Of a stretch of DNA of 64,000 bases, positions 1-10,470 are shown piece after piece. Both the position numbers and the translations under genes were made by a program. The notes under the pieces are model-generated. The model was given only the letters and a program-made list of their open reading frames with translations. It did not search any database and was not told the DNA's origin. The DNA is from Chromatiaceae bacterium (lineage in GTDB: Bacteria > Pseudomonadota > Gammaproteobacteria > Chromatiales > Chromatiaceae), in the NCBI GenBank assembly GCA_019356535.1, contig CP037918.1, positions 2,311,001 through 2,375,000 of the forward strand, written 5' to 3'. How positions within the stretch are numbered: position 1 is the stretch's first letter; the number at the start of each line of letters is the position of its first letter.

Positions 1-233
1 GCCGCGCACTCGATCTGCCACAGGAGGCCTTCCGCTACCTGACCTCGCATGGTTCGCTGGACGAGGGACACATCAGCTTCTATGAAAATCTGGTCAATCG
101 CCTGGATGCCCCCGAAGATCGCCAGGCGGTGATCCATGCCGCCCGAATGTTCTACCGGCTCTACGGCGACATTTTCCGTTCCTTGCCCATGATTCCCCTG
201 GACGCGCAGGAGAACAGCGATGCAGTGGCCTGA
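1..233 (+). CDS. iron-containing redox enzyme-like protein, C-terminal part (5' truncated by window edge)
   Basis: Only the 3' end is present: the frame runs in from the left edge (first full codon at base 3) and stops at 231-233, leaving 76 residues. The tail is helical, with a H-x-S-x-D-E-G-H stretch followed by a RLYGDIFRSL end. This resembles the C-terminus of the heme-oxygenase-like (TENA/PqqC-fold) iron-containing redox enzyme family. The last 14 bases overlap the start of the SDR gene, so the two are probably co-transcribed. The active-site residues lie outside the window, so function cannot be judged; the family call is from memory of the tail only. Confidence 0.5.
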   Translation, partial: RALDLPQEAFRYLTSHGSLDEGHISFYENLVNRLDAPEDRQAVIHAARMFYRLYGDIFRSLPMIPLDAQENSDAVA

Positions 234-1020
234 ACAACGCGTCATCCTGACCGGCGCCGGCGGCGGCATGGGCCGCCTGCTGGCCGCCGAACTGGCCGCA
301 CGCGGTTGCCAACTGGCGCTGCTCGATGCCAACAGCGAGGCACTGGAAGCCTTGCTCTCGCAACTCGCACCCCAGCGGGCGACCGGCATCACCGTCGATC
401 TCTCGCAAGCCGAAACCTGTGAGGCCGCGGCCAGCCAGGCACAGGACTTCCTCGGCGGCGTGGACATGCTGATCAACCTGGCCGGCATGATGTCGTTCCG
501 CGCCTACGAGGACGAAGATCCACAGGCCATTGAACGCCTGCTGCACGTCAACCTGCTGGCGCCGATGTGGTTGACCCGCGCCGTGCTACCGGCCATGCGT
601 CGGCAAAGGCATGGCGCCATCATCAACATCGGCTCGATCTTCGGTTCCATCGGCTTTGCCCATTTCACCGCCTACTCCACCAGCAAGGCGGGGCTGCGGG
701 GCTTCTCCGAGGCATTGCGCCGGGAACTGGCCGACACCGGCATCCATGTTGGTTACATCGCCCCACGCGCGGTACGCACGCCGATGAACGACGAGCGTAT
801 CCAGCGCATGGGCGAGGCAACCGGCATGCACATGGACCCGCCGGAGCAGGTCGTGCAAACCATCATCGAGGCCATTGAACAGAGACGGAAGGAACGCTTC
901 ATCGGTTTTCCGGAATCCCTGTTCGTGCGCATCAACGCCCTGTTTCCCCGTATCGTGGACAACGCCTTGAAGAAACAGAACCGCATTGCGCGGTCCTACG
1001 CTAAAGGAGAAGCTCAATGA
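220..1020 (+). CDS. SDR family NAD(P)-dependent oxidoreductase
   Basis: A 266-residue classical short-chain dehydrogenase/reductase. The glycine-rich cofactor loop TGAGGGMG is at residues 11-18, a N-x-A-G strand motif at about 86-89, the catalytic Ser near 139 and the Y-S-T-S-K motif (Tyr152, Lys156) follows. Asp36 after the second strand suggests an NAD preference (inference). The ATG at 220 has AGGAG seven bases upstream, inside the preceding gene. The stop overlaps the next start as ATGA. The substrate is unknown; acyl or lipid oxidation fits the redox-enzyme neighbour but is not proven. Confidence 0.9.
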   Translation: MQWPEQRVILTGAGGGMGRLLAAELAARGCQLALLDANSEALEALLSQLAPQRATGITVDLSQAETCEAAASQAQDFLGGVDMLINLAGMMSFRAYEDEDPQAIERLLHVNLLAPMWLTRAVLPAMRRQRHGAIINIGSIFGSIGFAHFTAYSTSKAGLRGFSEALRRELADTGIHVGYIAPRAVRTPMNDERIQRMGEATGMHMDPPEQVVQTIIEAIEQRRKERFIGFPESLFVRINALFPRIVDNALKKQNRIARSYAKGEAQ

Positions 1021-1688
1021 AACATCTGTTGTTGATCGCCGCTCTGGCGGCTCCCGGCCTGGTCGCCGCTGCCACCAGTGGTGAAGACGCCTTTACCCAG
1101 GAATTGCGCCAGATACAGCATGCCTGGGCCCAAGCCAACTATGAACTGGAAGGCGACAAGAAACTCGACGCCTTCAAAAGCCTGATGATACGGGCACAGC
1201 GGTTCCGCCAGCACTATCCCGGGCGCGCCGAGCCACGCATCTGGGAGGCCATCGTGCGTGGTGGCTACGCCGGTGCCCTGGGCGGCCTGCGCGCCCTGTT
1301 CAAGGCCATGCCGCAAATGGAAAAAGGCCGTGACCTGCTGCTCGAGGCCGTGGAAATCGATCCGCGCGCCCTGGATGGCTCCGCCTACACCACTCTGGGC
1401 GTCTTCTACCACAAGGTGCCAGGCGGCTTCATCGGGTATGGCGACGACGACCAGGCCCTGGAGTACCTGCAAAAGGCCCTGTCCATCGACCCCGAGGGCC
1501 TGGGCCCCAATTACTTCATGGGTGAATACTGGGCCGACAAGAACCGCTGTGACAAGGCGATCCCCTATCTGAAGAAAGTGCTGAGCGCCCCCGACATCCC
1601 CGAGCGCCCCGTCTATTCGCGGGGCCGCAAGGCCGAGGCAAGGCGCAAGCTCCAGGAATGCCAGCAATCGGGTAACGACATGCTATGA
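1017..1688 (+). CDS. TPR-repeat periplasmic protein
   Basis: A 223-residue protein with an N-terminal signal peptide (MKHLLLIAALAAPGLVAA, probable cleavage after an A-x-A) followed by helical tetratricopeptide-like repeats. Recognizable TPR signatures are the A-L-E-Y-L-Q-K-A-L-S-I-D-P and A-I-P-Y-L-K-K-V-L segments in the second half. It is translationally coupled to the SDR gene (ATGA overlap) with AAGGAG ahead of the start, and a rho-independent terminator follows at 1739. It probably acts as a protein-interaction module in the periplasm; a TatT-like role (TRAP-transporter accessory trimer) is one possibility I cannot confirm. Confidence 0.75.
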   Translation: MKHLLLIAALAAPGLVAAATSGEDAFTQELRQIQHAWAQANYELEGDKKLDAFKSLMIRAQRFRQHYPGRAEPRIWEAIVRGGYAGALGGLRALFKAMPQMEKGRDLLLEAVEIDPRALDGSAYTTLGVFYHKVPGGFIGYGDDDQALEYLQKALSIDPEGLGPNYFMGEYWADKNRCDKAIPYLKKVLSAPDIPERPVYSRGRKAEARRKLQECQQSGNDML

Positions 1689-1738
1689 GTGACTCCCGCG
1701 TGCCCTCCCGAGTGTCCAACAGAAGGGGGCATTGGTTG

Positions 1739-1767
1739 GGGTATCGGCTTTCCCGATACCCTTTTTT
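1739..1767 (+). terminator. rho-independent terminator after the SDR/TPR operon
   Basis: A 9-bp perfect stem (GGGTATCGG paired with CCGATACCC) with a five-base loop, followed directly by TTTTTT. It lies 51 bases past the TPR gene stop. Confidence 0.9.
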
Positions 1768-2062
1768 CATTCGATGCCGACAAATGTCCGGGAATGCCAG
1801 CCCGAATATTTCACCGACCGAACAACGCTCTAGCCCTAAGAAGCTGAATGATCCAGTAAATGGCAAAAAGAGACGCCAATCGTCGGTTACAGCTTGTCCC
1901 CCGCGTTGTTCTATCCCGATTCCGGCGGTTTCTCGCTCGCTGTGGCTTGGTTTTCACTCAAGCGATAGCGACAGCTATCCCTTTCGCTCCAAACCGGCGC
2001 CACAACGGCTGCGAATTCCGCCGGCTCTCGGGATGCCGGTGAAGCATCCGGGCTAGCGCCTT
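1768..2062. other. gene-free gap between terminator and ubiM-like gene
   Basis: About 295 bases with no reading frame that has a credible start or recognizable product. It is the 3' side of both flanking genes (TPR on plus, UbiM-like on minus). No T-tract terminator for the minus-strand gene is apparent. Confidence 0.6.
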
Positions 2063-3268
2063 TCAGGGCAACAGGGCCAGCAAGGGGCCTCCTACATGTT
2101 CTCGGCTGACCAGCTTGTGGCGGATGGCCCAGCGTACCGGCGGCAAGCGTTCGCTCAGGTGCAACACCGCCTTGCGCGCCAGGCGGGCTGGCAGGCGGTC
2201 GTCGGTGAACAGGCCGACGATGCCGTTGGTACCATGGAACAGTGGCAGGGTAGCCAGGCGGTGCCGGGACTGGTAGCGAGCCAGAGCGGCGGGGCTGGCG
2301 ATGTCCGCCCCGCGCTGCCACTGGCGACGGATCTCGCCAGCCAGCAGGTCCACCCCGCTGAGCCCCAGGTTGAAGCCATGCGCGGTGACCGGGTGCATGC
2401 CCACGGCGGCATCGCCGATCAGCGCGAAACGCTGGGCCACGAAACGGTCGGCATGCACCGCTACCAACGGGTAGGCCATGCGCTTGCTGGCCAGGCGCAT
2501 GGCGCCCAGGCGGTGCCCGAAACGCTGAGCCACCTCAGCCTCGAAGGCCGCCGGTTCCTGATCCAGGACGGCCTGGGCCTGGTCTGCCGGCACGGTGATG
2601 ACGATTGAGGAGGCATCGCCAGGCATGGGCAGGATCGCCAGGGTGCGGCCGTAGTGGAAACACTCCCAGGCGGTATGCTCGTGCGACAATTCGTGCCGCA
2701 TGCGGCAGACGATGGCTACCCGGCCGAAATCCTTCATGGCCGCACCGATACCCATCTGCCGTCGGGTCGCGGAGAATCGGGTGTCCGCCCCCACCAGCAG
2801 GCGAGCACGCAGCGCTGAGCCATCGGCCAGTGCCAGGCGCACGCCATTGACATCCGTGGCCACCTGCTCGACCGCCGTGCCACAGCGCAGTTCCACATGG
2901 CCGAGCGGAGCAATCGCCTCGTGCAGCGCCTTGCGGATCAAGTGATTGGAGACCAGCCAGCCCAGCGGTTCGGCATCGGCGCGCGCATCACCGAAGCCCA
3001 GGGCCTGCGGCGAGTCACCGTCGAGCACGCGGGCACATTGCAACGGCGCAATCTCGGCCGGCGCGATACGCTCCCAGGCCCCGAGCTGGCGCAACAGCCT
3101 CCGCGACAGGTGGGTGAGTGCGATGTCCCGCCCGTCAAAAGCGGGATCGGCCACTTGCTCGCGGGACTGGCGCTCGACCAGTACGGTATGCAAACCAGTG
3201 TCGGCCAGCGCACGGGCCAGCGCGAGCCCGGCAGGCCCCGCACCGACGATAGCGATATCACAGTCCAT
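2063..3268 (-). CDS. ubiM: UbiM-like FAD-dependent ubiquinone-biosynthesis hydroxylase
   Basis: A 401-residue class A flavoprotein monooxygenase of the UbiH/F/I/M group. The Rossmann GxGxxG (G-A-G-P-A-G) is at residues 9-14. The second FAD/NADPH motif is the variant V-G-A-D-T-R-F-S-A-T-R, and the third is G-D-A-A-V-G-M-H-P-V-T-A-H-G-F-N near residue 290. The early D-G-R-D-I-A-L-T-H segment and the overall pattern are closest to what I remember of UbiM, the broad-specificity ring hydroxylase of ubiquinone synthesis. UbiH or UbiF is the alternative. It stands alone on the minus strand, not in an ubi operon. Confidence 0.75.
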   Translation of the reverse strand: MDCDIAIVGAGPAGLALARALADTGLHTVLVERQSREQVADPAFDGRDIALTHLSRRLLRQLGAWERIAPAEIAPLQCARVLDGDSPQALGFGDARADAEPLGWLVSNHLIRKALHEAIAPLGHVELRCGTAVEQVATDVNGVRLALADGSALRARLLVGADTRFSATRRQMGIGAAMKDFGRVAIVCRMRHELSHEHTAWECFHYGRTLAILPMPGDASSIVITVPADQAQAVLDQEPAAFEAEVAQRFGHRLGAMRLASKRMAYPLVAVHADRFVAQRFALIGDAAVGMHPVTAHGFNLGLSGVDLLAGEIRRQWQRGADIASPAALARYQSRHRLATLPLFHGTNGIVGLFTDDRLPARLARKAVLHLSERLPPVRWAIRHKLVSREHVGGPLLALLP

Positions 3269-3563
3269 GGGCAGGCTCCGACAGGGGAAGGTTCGCCGAG
3301 TCTAGCCTCACGCCGGACAGGAGCCCTTGATCTCGATCAGTTCCTTTATCTGCCTCGAACCCAGCCGCCCCCCTTTTCATAACGGACAATGCCGCCAGCC
3401 GGCGGACCGCCGAGAGCCGGTTGACGCCAGCTCACTCCCTGCGCCTCAACGTAGTCGCCGAAGACGTGGAAGACAGCGCGACCGTGACCACCTGCCGAGC
3501 GACACCATCGGACGCCCCGCCTCTCTGGAGGAGGGATTGCGCCGGCAACGGCCTTGATAAGAA

Positions 3564-5861
3564 TCAGCGCTTCTGCCTGGCGCGCGCAAAGGCCTCGGCC
3601 AGTGCTCCGCTCGGCGCCCGGGACTCGCGCGGCTTTTGCGTACGCCGGGAGGCCTTGCGTTCGCCGCGCGGCGCGCCGTCCTCCTCGCGCCCCGGCTCGT
3701 CGGACAGGCGCATCGACAGGCCAATGCGCCGGCGCTCGGCATCCACGCTCATCACCTTGACCTTCACCACCTCGCCGGCGCGCACTACCTGGCGCGGGTC
3801 CTTGACGAAGCGTTCGCTCATCGCCGAGATGTGCACCAGGCCATCCTGATGCACACCGACATCGACGAAGGCGCCGAAGTTGGTGACATTGCTCACCACG
3901 CCCTCGAGCACCATGCCCGGCTTCAGGTCCTCGAGCCGCTCTACGCCCTCGGCGAAGCGCGCGGTGCGGAACTCGGGCCGCGGATCGCGCCCTGGCTTCT
4001 CCAGCTCGGCCAGGATGTCGCGCACCGTGGGCTCACCGAAGCGCGCGTCGGTGAAGGCCGCGGGATCGAGCCCGGAGAGCACCTGACGGTTGCCGATCAG
4101 CGCGTCGATGGCCAGCCCGGTCTGCGCCAGGATGCGCTGCACCACGGGGTAGGCCTCGGGATGTACCGCCGAGGCGTCCAGCGGGTCATCACCGTCGCGG
4201 ATGCGCAGAAAGCCCGCCGCCTGCTCGAAGGTCTTCTCGCCCAGACGCGGCACCTCGAGCAACTGGCGCCGGTTGCGAAAGGCGCCGTGTGCGTCGCGGT
4301 AGGCGACGATGTTGGCCGCCACCGTCTCGTTGAGCCCCGCCACCCGCCGCAGCAGCGCCGGCGAGGCGGTGTTCACATCCACACCGACCGCGTTCACGCA
4401 GTCCTCGACCACATTGTCCAGCGCGCGCGCCAGCTGCACCTGGCTGACATCGTGCTGGTACTGACCCACGCCAATGGCCTTGGGGTCGATCTTCACCAGC
4501 TCGGCCAGGGGGTCTTGCAGACGACGCGCGATGGATACCGCGCCACGCAGCGACACGTCCAGCCCGGGCAGTTCTCGTGCGGCCAGCTCCGAGGCCGAAT
4601 ACACCGAGGCCCCGGCCTCGCTGACCAGCACCTTGTGCAGGCGCAGTTCCGGGTGGCGCGCGATCAGCTCGCCGGCCAGGCGGTCGGTCTCGCGCGAGGC
4701 AGTGCCGTTGCCGATGGCGATCAGCTCCACGCCGTGCCGACGCGCCAGCTCCGCCAGCCGCGACAAGGCCTGGTCCCATTGCTTCTGCGGCGGATGCGGA
4801 TACAGGGTGTCGGTGGCCAGCACCTTGCCGGTGCCGTCCACCACCGCCACCTTGACCCCGGTACGCAGCCCCGGGTCCAGCCCCAGGGTGGGACGCGGCC
4901 CGGCCGGCGCGGCCAGCAGCAGATCCTTCAGGTTGGAGGCGAACACGCGGATGGCTTCGGTCTCGGCGGCCTCGCGCAGGCGGTTCTTCAGTTCCAGGTC
5001 AAGCCGGGTGAGCAGCTTGACGCGCCAGGCGAAGCGCACACAACCGCGCAGCCAGGCATCGGCCGGCCGCCCCTGGTCGCTCACGCCGAAACGGCGCGCG
5101 ATCAGGCGTTCGGGATGAGTGCTGCCGTCCTCGGCCTCGTCGATACGCAGATCGAGCTGCACGATGCCCTCGTTACGAGCGCGAAACAGGGCCAACGCAC
5201 GGTGCGAGGGGATGGCATGGATCGGCTGGGCGAAATCGAAATAATCGGCGAACTTGGCGCCCTCGCGTTCCTTGCCCTCGATGACCTGGCTGGTGAGCTC
5301 GGCGTTCTCCCACAGCCAGTCGCGCACCTCCCCGACCAGTTGCGCATCCTCGGCCCAGTCTTCCATGAGGATCTGGCGCGCACCGTCGAGCACCGCCTGC
5401 ACATCGGCAAAGCCGGCTTCGGCGTCGATGAAGGCCTCGGCAGCGGCCTCGGGCGATTGCCCGGGATCTTCGAGCAGACGCTCGGCCAGTGGTGCCAGCC
5501 CCGCCTCGCGCGCGATCTGCGCCCGGGTCCGCCTTTTCGGCCTGTAGGGCAGATACAGATCCTCGAGCGCGGTGCGGGTCTCGGCGGCAAGGATATCGGC
5601 ACGCAGTTCCGGGGTGAGCTTGCCCTGTTCGTCAATGGTGCGCAGCACCATCTCGCGCCGTGCCTCCAGCTCGCGCAGGTAGCCCAAGCGTTCTTCCAGC
5701 AGGCGCAACTGGCCGTCGTCCAGCCCGCCGGTGGCCTCCTTGCGGTAGCGCGCGATGAAAGGCACGGTCGCGCCCTGGTCAAGCAGGGCAATGGCGGCCT
5801 CAACCTGGGCCGGGCGGGCAGCGAGTTCCGCGGCAAGTCTTTCAGGAATGGGGGGTAACAA
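3564..5861 (-). CDS. tex: Tex family RNA-binding transcription accessory protein
   Basis: A 765-residue protein matching Tex in length and order: N-terminal helical/HTH region, YqgF-like RNase H fold around the [10 protein letters not shown] motif (about 330-340), helix-hairpin-helix motifs ([12 protein letters not shown]), and a C-terminal S1 RNA-binding domain at about 645-718 ([14 protein letters not shown]). A basic R/K/S-rich tail follows. The start is TTG: AAGGAG lies six bases upstream and no ATG in frame fits. Tex binds nucleic acid and influences transcription; its exact role differs between species. Confidence 0.93.
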   Translation of the reverse strand: MLPPIPERLAAELAARPAQVEAAIALLDQGATVPFIARYRKEATGGLDDGQLRLLEERLGYLRELEARREMVLRTIDEQGKLTPELRADILAAETRTALEDLYLPYRPKRRTRAQIAREAGLAPLAERLLEDPGQSPEAAAEAFIDAEAGFADVQAVLDGARQILMEDWAEDAQLVGEVRDWLWENAELTSQVIEGKEREGAKFADYFDFAQPIHAIPSHRALALFRARNEGIVQLDLRIDEAEDGSTHPERLIARRFGVSDQGRPADAWLRGCVRFAWRVKLLTRLDLELKNRLREAAETEAIRVFASNLKDLLLAAPAGPRPTLGLDPGLRTGVKVAVVDGTGKVLATDTLYPHPPQKQWDQALSRLAELARRHGVELIAIGNGTASRETDRLAGELIARHPELRLHKVLVSEAGASVYSASELAARELPGLDVSLRGAVSIARRLQDPLAELVKIDPKAIGVGQYQHDVSQVQLARALDNVVEDCVNAVGVDVNTASPALLRRVAGLNETVAANIVAYRDAHGAFRNRRQLLEVPRLGEKTFEQAAGFLRIRDGDDPLDASAVHPEAYPVVQRILAQTGLAIDALIGNRQVLSGLDPAAFTDARFGEPTVRDILAELEKPGRDPRPEFRTARFAEGVERLEDLKPGMVLEGVVSNVTNFGAFVDVGVHQDGLVHISAMSERFVKDPRQVVRAGEVVKVKVMSVDAERRRIGLSMRLSDEPGREEDGAPRGERKASRRTQKPRESRAPSGALAEAFARARQKR

Positions 5862-6102
5862 GACTGGCTCCTTGGGATAAAGACCGGTGCTTCGGTCGAC
5901 ACGACGCCGACCGCCGGCGAATGTTGCACCACTCGACGGCAGACGAAAACCCCCCGCCTGTCCTGAACGGACGCACGCCCATGCCCCCCGCTGGCGTGGG
6001 TCCGGCCTTAGCCCGACACGTCGGCCTGAAGGTCGAGCTACGGTTCGGCAACGGGCCCGAGTGGTGTGTGGGCGAATTACCGGTGCATTGTCTGTACTTC
6101 GT
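5862..6102. other. gene-free gap with one dispersed palindromic repeat
   Basis: About 240 bases upstream of the tex start and of the decayed rhodanese/MCP locus. Its only recognizable content is the repeat at 6002-6043, described separately. Confidence 0.6.
6002..6043. repeat. dispersed palindromic repeat (GGCCTTAGCCCGACA ... TGTCGGCC type)
   Basis: Two adjoining inverted arms, one of the form CGGCCTTAGCCCGACA and one TCGGCCTGAAGGTCGAGCTA. A better preserved copy of the same design is at 30070-30127. Such elements occur in intergenic DNA of many high-GC genomes. Confidence 0.6.
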
Positions 6103-6129
6103 TAAAGGTTCTTCCTCGATGGCCGAAGA
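6103..6129 (+). promoter_or_regulatory. candidate sigma-28 (FliA) promoter before the decayed rhodanese/MCP locus
   Basis: TAAA, 15 bases, then GCCGAAGA. The sigma-28 consensus is TAAA-N15-GCCGATAA, so the -35 is perfect, the spacing exact and the -10 matches 6 of 8. It sits where the intact paralogous locus also has a sigma-28 promoter (15067-15093). It may now drive the downstream CZB receptor gene. Confidence 0.6.
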
Positions 6130-6155
6130 ACAGCTCATAAACACAGCGCCGCCGA

Positions 6156-6543
6156 ATGACAACCTCTTGTGAGGTAGTGGTGAAGGAAGAATCGCTGGCC
6201 GCCGAAGTCAGGAAAGACGAACCGGCGGTGTTCTTCTGCTCGGTGAAGGACGCAAGCCATTCGCAGGCGAGCAAACGTGTCACACAAGGCACCGTCGGCC
6301 AACCTGCTGATCACGGATATTACCCAGGCGGTCGAGCAAATCTCTTCCATGAACACTCAAATTGCTACCGCGGTGGAAAAGCAAAGTACGCTCGCCGAGG
6401 AAATCAGCCGGTCGGTAGTGAATATCTCCAGTATCGCAGAAAACACCACAGTTGGCGCCCAGCAGGCGGATGAAGCCAACTCAGCAGGTGAGTCAACTGG
6501 CCAACGAACTGCAGAACCTGACAATACACTTCAAATTGTAGCC
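6156..6543 (+). pseudogene. remnant of a rhodanese-MCP gene pair (paralogue of 15163-17501)
   Basis: At 6180-6270 one frame reads SLAAEVRKDEPAVFFC, matching [16 protein letters not shown] of the intact rhodanese at 15163. The rhodanese start and its end after the active-site region are missing. From about 6295, in another frame, the sequence reads [19 protein letters not shown] and then a receptor-like tail. This matches [19 protein letters not shown] of the receptor at 15618. Near 6485 the frame breaks again: the true receptor ending (QVSQLANELQNLTIHFKL, stop at about 6541-6543) is out of frame with the preceding segment. So most of both genes is deleted and at least one frameshift remains. 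Confidence 0.8.
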
Positions 6544-6574
6544 TGACCTGACCACTGAAAAAGGAGGGACCATC

Positions 6575-7699
6575 ATGGTCTTTTTCACAAAGAACAAACA
6601 GCGGATTTCCCGCCTGGAGGAGCAGGTTGCCGCACTGGAAGCGGAAAAACAGGAGCTGCAACAGCGGCTGGCAGCAGAATCGGAACGCGCGGATCGCCTA
6701 TTGGCAGAACAACAGGCACATCACCGCAAGGCGTGGCTATTGGAGTCGATCTTTTCGGCCCTTGACAGTTTTGGCAACAGCCTGAGCCTGCAGCAAAAGA
6801 CCCTGGGCGGGATGGCCCAGAAGCTGCGCGCCGAGAAGAAGGTGGCGATCGAATCTGCCGCCCAATCGGCCACGGCACGGCAGCGCTCTACCAGCATGGT
6901 GGATTCCTTGCATGGCATGGAGTCCTCCATGAACGACACGGTTTCGCATATCGGAGAGCTGAATGAGCGCGCAGATGCCATAGGCAATATCATCAATCTG
7001 ATCAACGGCATTTCGGAGCAAACCAACCTGTTGGCCTTGAACGCGGCCATCGAGGCGGCAAGGGCCGGCGAGCAGGGCCGCGGGTTTGCGGTGGTTGCCG
7101 ACGAAGTGCGCAGCCTGTCACTCAAGACCAGTGAAGCGACCAAGGAGATCTCCGAGGAGGTAATGCGTATTCAGCAGGGCGCACGCGAGGTGGCCGAGCG
7201 TATCAACGAGCTTGCGAGCAACTCCAGTAGTCTGACCAGCGCAGGAGAGGTGATGGTCGAGGCCATGGGACAGATCATCGATGCCAGCCGACAGATGGAG
7301 GAAACCGTCTCCTCGTCTTCTCTACGCAGCTTCGTCGAGGTGGCAAAAGTGGATCACCTGGTATTCAAGTTCAATATCTACCGCATGGTGGCCGGACAGA
7401 AGTCCCCGGAGCTCGATGGCATCGTGGATCATGCCCTGTGCCGCCTTGGCAAGTGGTACTACAACGGCGAAGGGGTGTCGTGTTTCTCGGCTCTGCCGGG
7501 CTATTCCGCGCTGGAAGAACCCCACAAACAGGTCCATCAGTATGGGCGGGCGGCTGTCGAGGCCTATCAGAACGGCGACTATGAACTGGCCGTGGAGTCG
7601 CTGCAACGGATGGAGGAAGCGAGCATGCAGGTGATCGACAGCCTGGAGAAGATGGCCAGTACGGCCGAGGAAAATCCTCAGGTGCTCTGCCACGCCTGA
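6575..7699 (+). CDS. cytoplasmic methyl-accepting chemotaxis protein with C-terminal CZB (zinc-binding) domain
   Basis: A 374-residue soluble receptor with no membrane segment. An N-terminal coiled coil (about 8-45) leads into the chemoreceptor signalling hairpin with the conserved tip ([20 protein letters not shown], about 148-167), then a CZB domain from about 250. The CZB motif is visible as the His in V-D-H-L-V-F, C-x-L-G-x-W (CRLGKW) and downstream His residues, the zinc ligand set of TlpD/DgcZ-type proteins that sense zinc or oxidants such as hypochlorous acid. The ATG has AAGGAGGG upstream. It follows the decayed receptor locus and may use its sigma-28 promoter at 6103. Confidence 0.88.
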   Translation: MVFFTKNKQRISRLEEQVAALEAEKQELQQRLAAESERADRLLAEQQAHHRKAWLLESIFSALDSFGNSLSLQQKTLGGMAQKLRAEKKVAIESAAQSATARQRSTSMVDSLHGMESSMNDTVSHIGELNERADAIGNIINLINGISEQTNLLALNAAIEAARAGEQGRGFAVVADEVRSLSLKTSEATKEISEEVMRIQQGAREVAERINELASNSSSLTSAGEVMVEAMGQIIDASRQMEETVSSSSLRSFVEVAKVDHLVFKFNIYRMVAGQKSPELDGIVDHALCRLGKWYYNGEGVSCFSALPGYSALEEPHKQVHQYGRAAVEAYQNGDYELAVESLQRMEEASMQVIDSLEKMASTAEENPQVLCHA

Positions 7700-7966
7700 A
7701 GTAGCGCATGCGGGCATCACAGGCGAGTTTCGATCTCGTGAAAGATTTTGGGACTTCCCATTCCCCACAAGATCGTCTCGATCTTCGACAGCCCTTATGG
7801 CCCCGGCATCCCTGCGACCATTGCCTTGCGCTACGCCCCGCTGGTGCGCAGCGCAAGACAACTTCCACAAACGGCCCCTCGCGGACAAGAATCCTCCCCT
7901 ACTTGAACCATCGTGCCATCCCCGGCACTCTCAGTGACCGCAAAGCAGGTCAAGCCGGACACACCC

Positions 7967-8758
7967 ATGAGCAACATCCACCCCACAGCCATCGTCGGCG
8001 ATGCCGCCGACATCCATCCCTCTGCGCACATCGGCCCCTTCTGCATCATCGAGGACGGCGCGGTGATCGGCCCGGACTGTATACTCGACAGCCAGGTGCG
8101 CATCGGCCCCACGGTACGCCTGGGGCGCGGCAACCGGGCCTGCCACGGCGTGGTACTGGGCGCCGAACCGCAGGACCTGGGCTTCTCCCCCGACAAGGCC
8201 CAACCGCTGGTAATCGGCGATCACAATCACTTCAAGGAGCACGTCGTGATCAGCTGCGGGGTGAAGGATGAACGGGGCACACGCATCGGCGACCACAACT
8301 ACTTCATGAACGGCGCGCACGTGGGCCACGACTGCCTGGTGGGTGACCACAACATTCTCGCCTCCAACGCCACCCTGGCCGGGCACGTCACCCTACACGA
8401 CCGCTGTTTTCTCTCGGGGCTGGTGGCAGTACACCAGTTCTGCCGCATCGGCAGCTTCGTGATGGTTGGCGGAGTGAGTGGGGTACGCCAGGACATTCCG
8501 CCGTTCAGCATGGCCAACGGCCAGTATGCGCGTTACGTAGGTCTCAACCTGGTCGGTCTGCGCCGCAACGGCTTCAGCGCGGCGCAGCGCGCCGCCATCA
8601 AGCAGGCACACCGGCTGCTGTTCCACTCGGGCCTGTCGCTGAAATCGGCCATCGAGGCCCTGCGTGAACCGGCCGACGAGAGCACCGAGGTGGCCGAGAT
8701 CCTGCGCTTTGTCGAAGGCAGCGAACGTGGCCTGATCGGCACCCGCGAACGTGCCTGA
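7967..8758 (+). CDS. lpxA: LpxA-like acyl-ACP--UDP-N-acetylglucosamine O-acyltransferase
   Basis: A 263-residue left-handed beta-helix protein with hexapeptide repeats (I-G-P, V-G-D, I-G-S turns) and a helical C-terminal domain ending near the R-G-L-I-G motif usual for LpxA. The catalytic His is present in GAHVGHDC (His121, Escherichia coli His125). I chose ATG 7967 because it gives family length; a 54-base extension is possible. It stands alone, not in the usual lpxD-fabZ-lpxA-lpxB cluster. The segment VVISCGVKD differs from the usual VTIHRGT. It may be a second, divergent LpxA rather than the housekeeping enzyme. Confidence 0.75.
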   Translation: MSNIHPTAIVGDAADIHPSAHIGPFCIIEDGAVIGPDCILDSQVRIGPTVRLGRGNRACHGVVLGAEPQDLGFSPDKAQPLVIGDHNHFKEHVVISCGVKDERGTRIGDHNYFMNGAHVGHDCLVGDHNILASNATLAGHVTLHDRCFLSGLVAVHQFCRIGSFVMVGGVSGVRQDIPPFSMANGQYARYVGLNLVGLRRNGFSAAQRAAIKQAHRLLFHSGLSLKSAIEALREPADESTEVAEILRFVEGSERGLIGTRERA

Positions 8759-8803
8759 GACAGGTACAATTCCCGCCATCACCTTGCCTTTAAGGGAGCA
8801 CCC

Positions 8804-10102
<1,299 letters not shown>

Positions 10103-10104
10103 GC

Positions 10105-10470
10105 ATGGCCATCAGCAACTGCAACGCCATCGGCGCCCGCCTGCTGCTGGCACTGGCGCTACTGTTCGCCACCTGGGCCCTGCTCAGTCCGCAGCCCCCG
10201 CAGCCCCCGGTGTTCAACCAGATGGACAAACTGTGGCACCTGTTGACCTTCTTCGGGCTCGCACTGCTCAGCGACCTCGCCTGGCCACAGCGCAGCTTCG
10301 ATGCCAGCAAGTACCTGCCACTGGCCCTGTACGGCGGGCTGACCGAAGGGCTGCAATACTTCGTACCCGGCCGCGAGCTCAGTGCTCTCGACCTGCTGGC
10401 CGACTTCGCGGGCATCGCCACCTACGGGCTGCTCGCGCTGCCCCTGCTGCGCCGCCTGGCCATCCGCTGA
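10105..10470 (+). CDS. VanZ-like family membrane protein
   Basis: A 121-residue protein with three to four hydrophobic segments ([29 protein letters not shown]; about 75-85; the C-terminal [15 protein letters not shown]). It has the family landmarks D-K-x-x-H after the first segment and G-x-x-x-E-x-x-Q (GLTEGLQYF). Such short VanZ-like proteins are common in gammaproteobacteria; their function is unknown and resistance is not implied. It lies between purD and msrA with almost no spacing, suggesting one transcript. Confidence 0.8.
   Translation: MAISNCNAIGARLLLALALLFATWALLSPQPPQPPVFNQMDKLWHLLTFFGLALLSDLAWPQRSFDASKYLPLALYGGLTEGLQYFVPGRELSALDLLADFAGIATYGLLALPLLRRLAIR

Noticed and set aside
1768..2062. 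Short open frames in the gap before the ubiM-like gene
   Set aside because: No ribosome site, no recognizable product, and the composition is that of non-coding DNA.
3636..5858. A 740-codon plus-strand open frame opposite tex
   Set aside because: Same His/Gln/Leu-rich shadow pattern; Tex on the minus strand is unambiguous.
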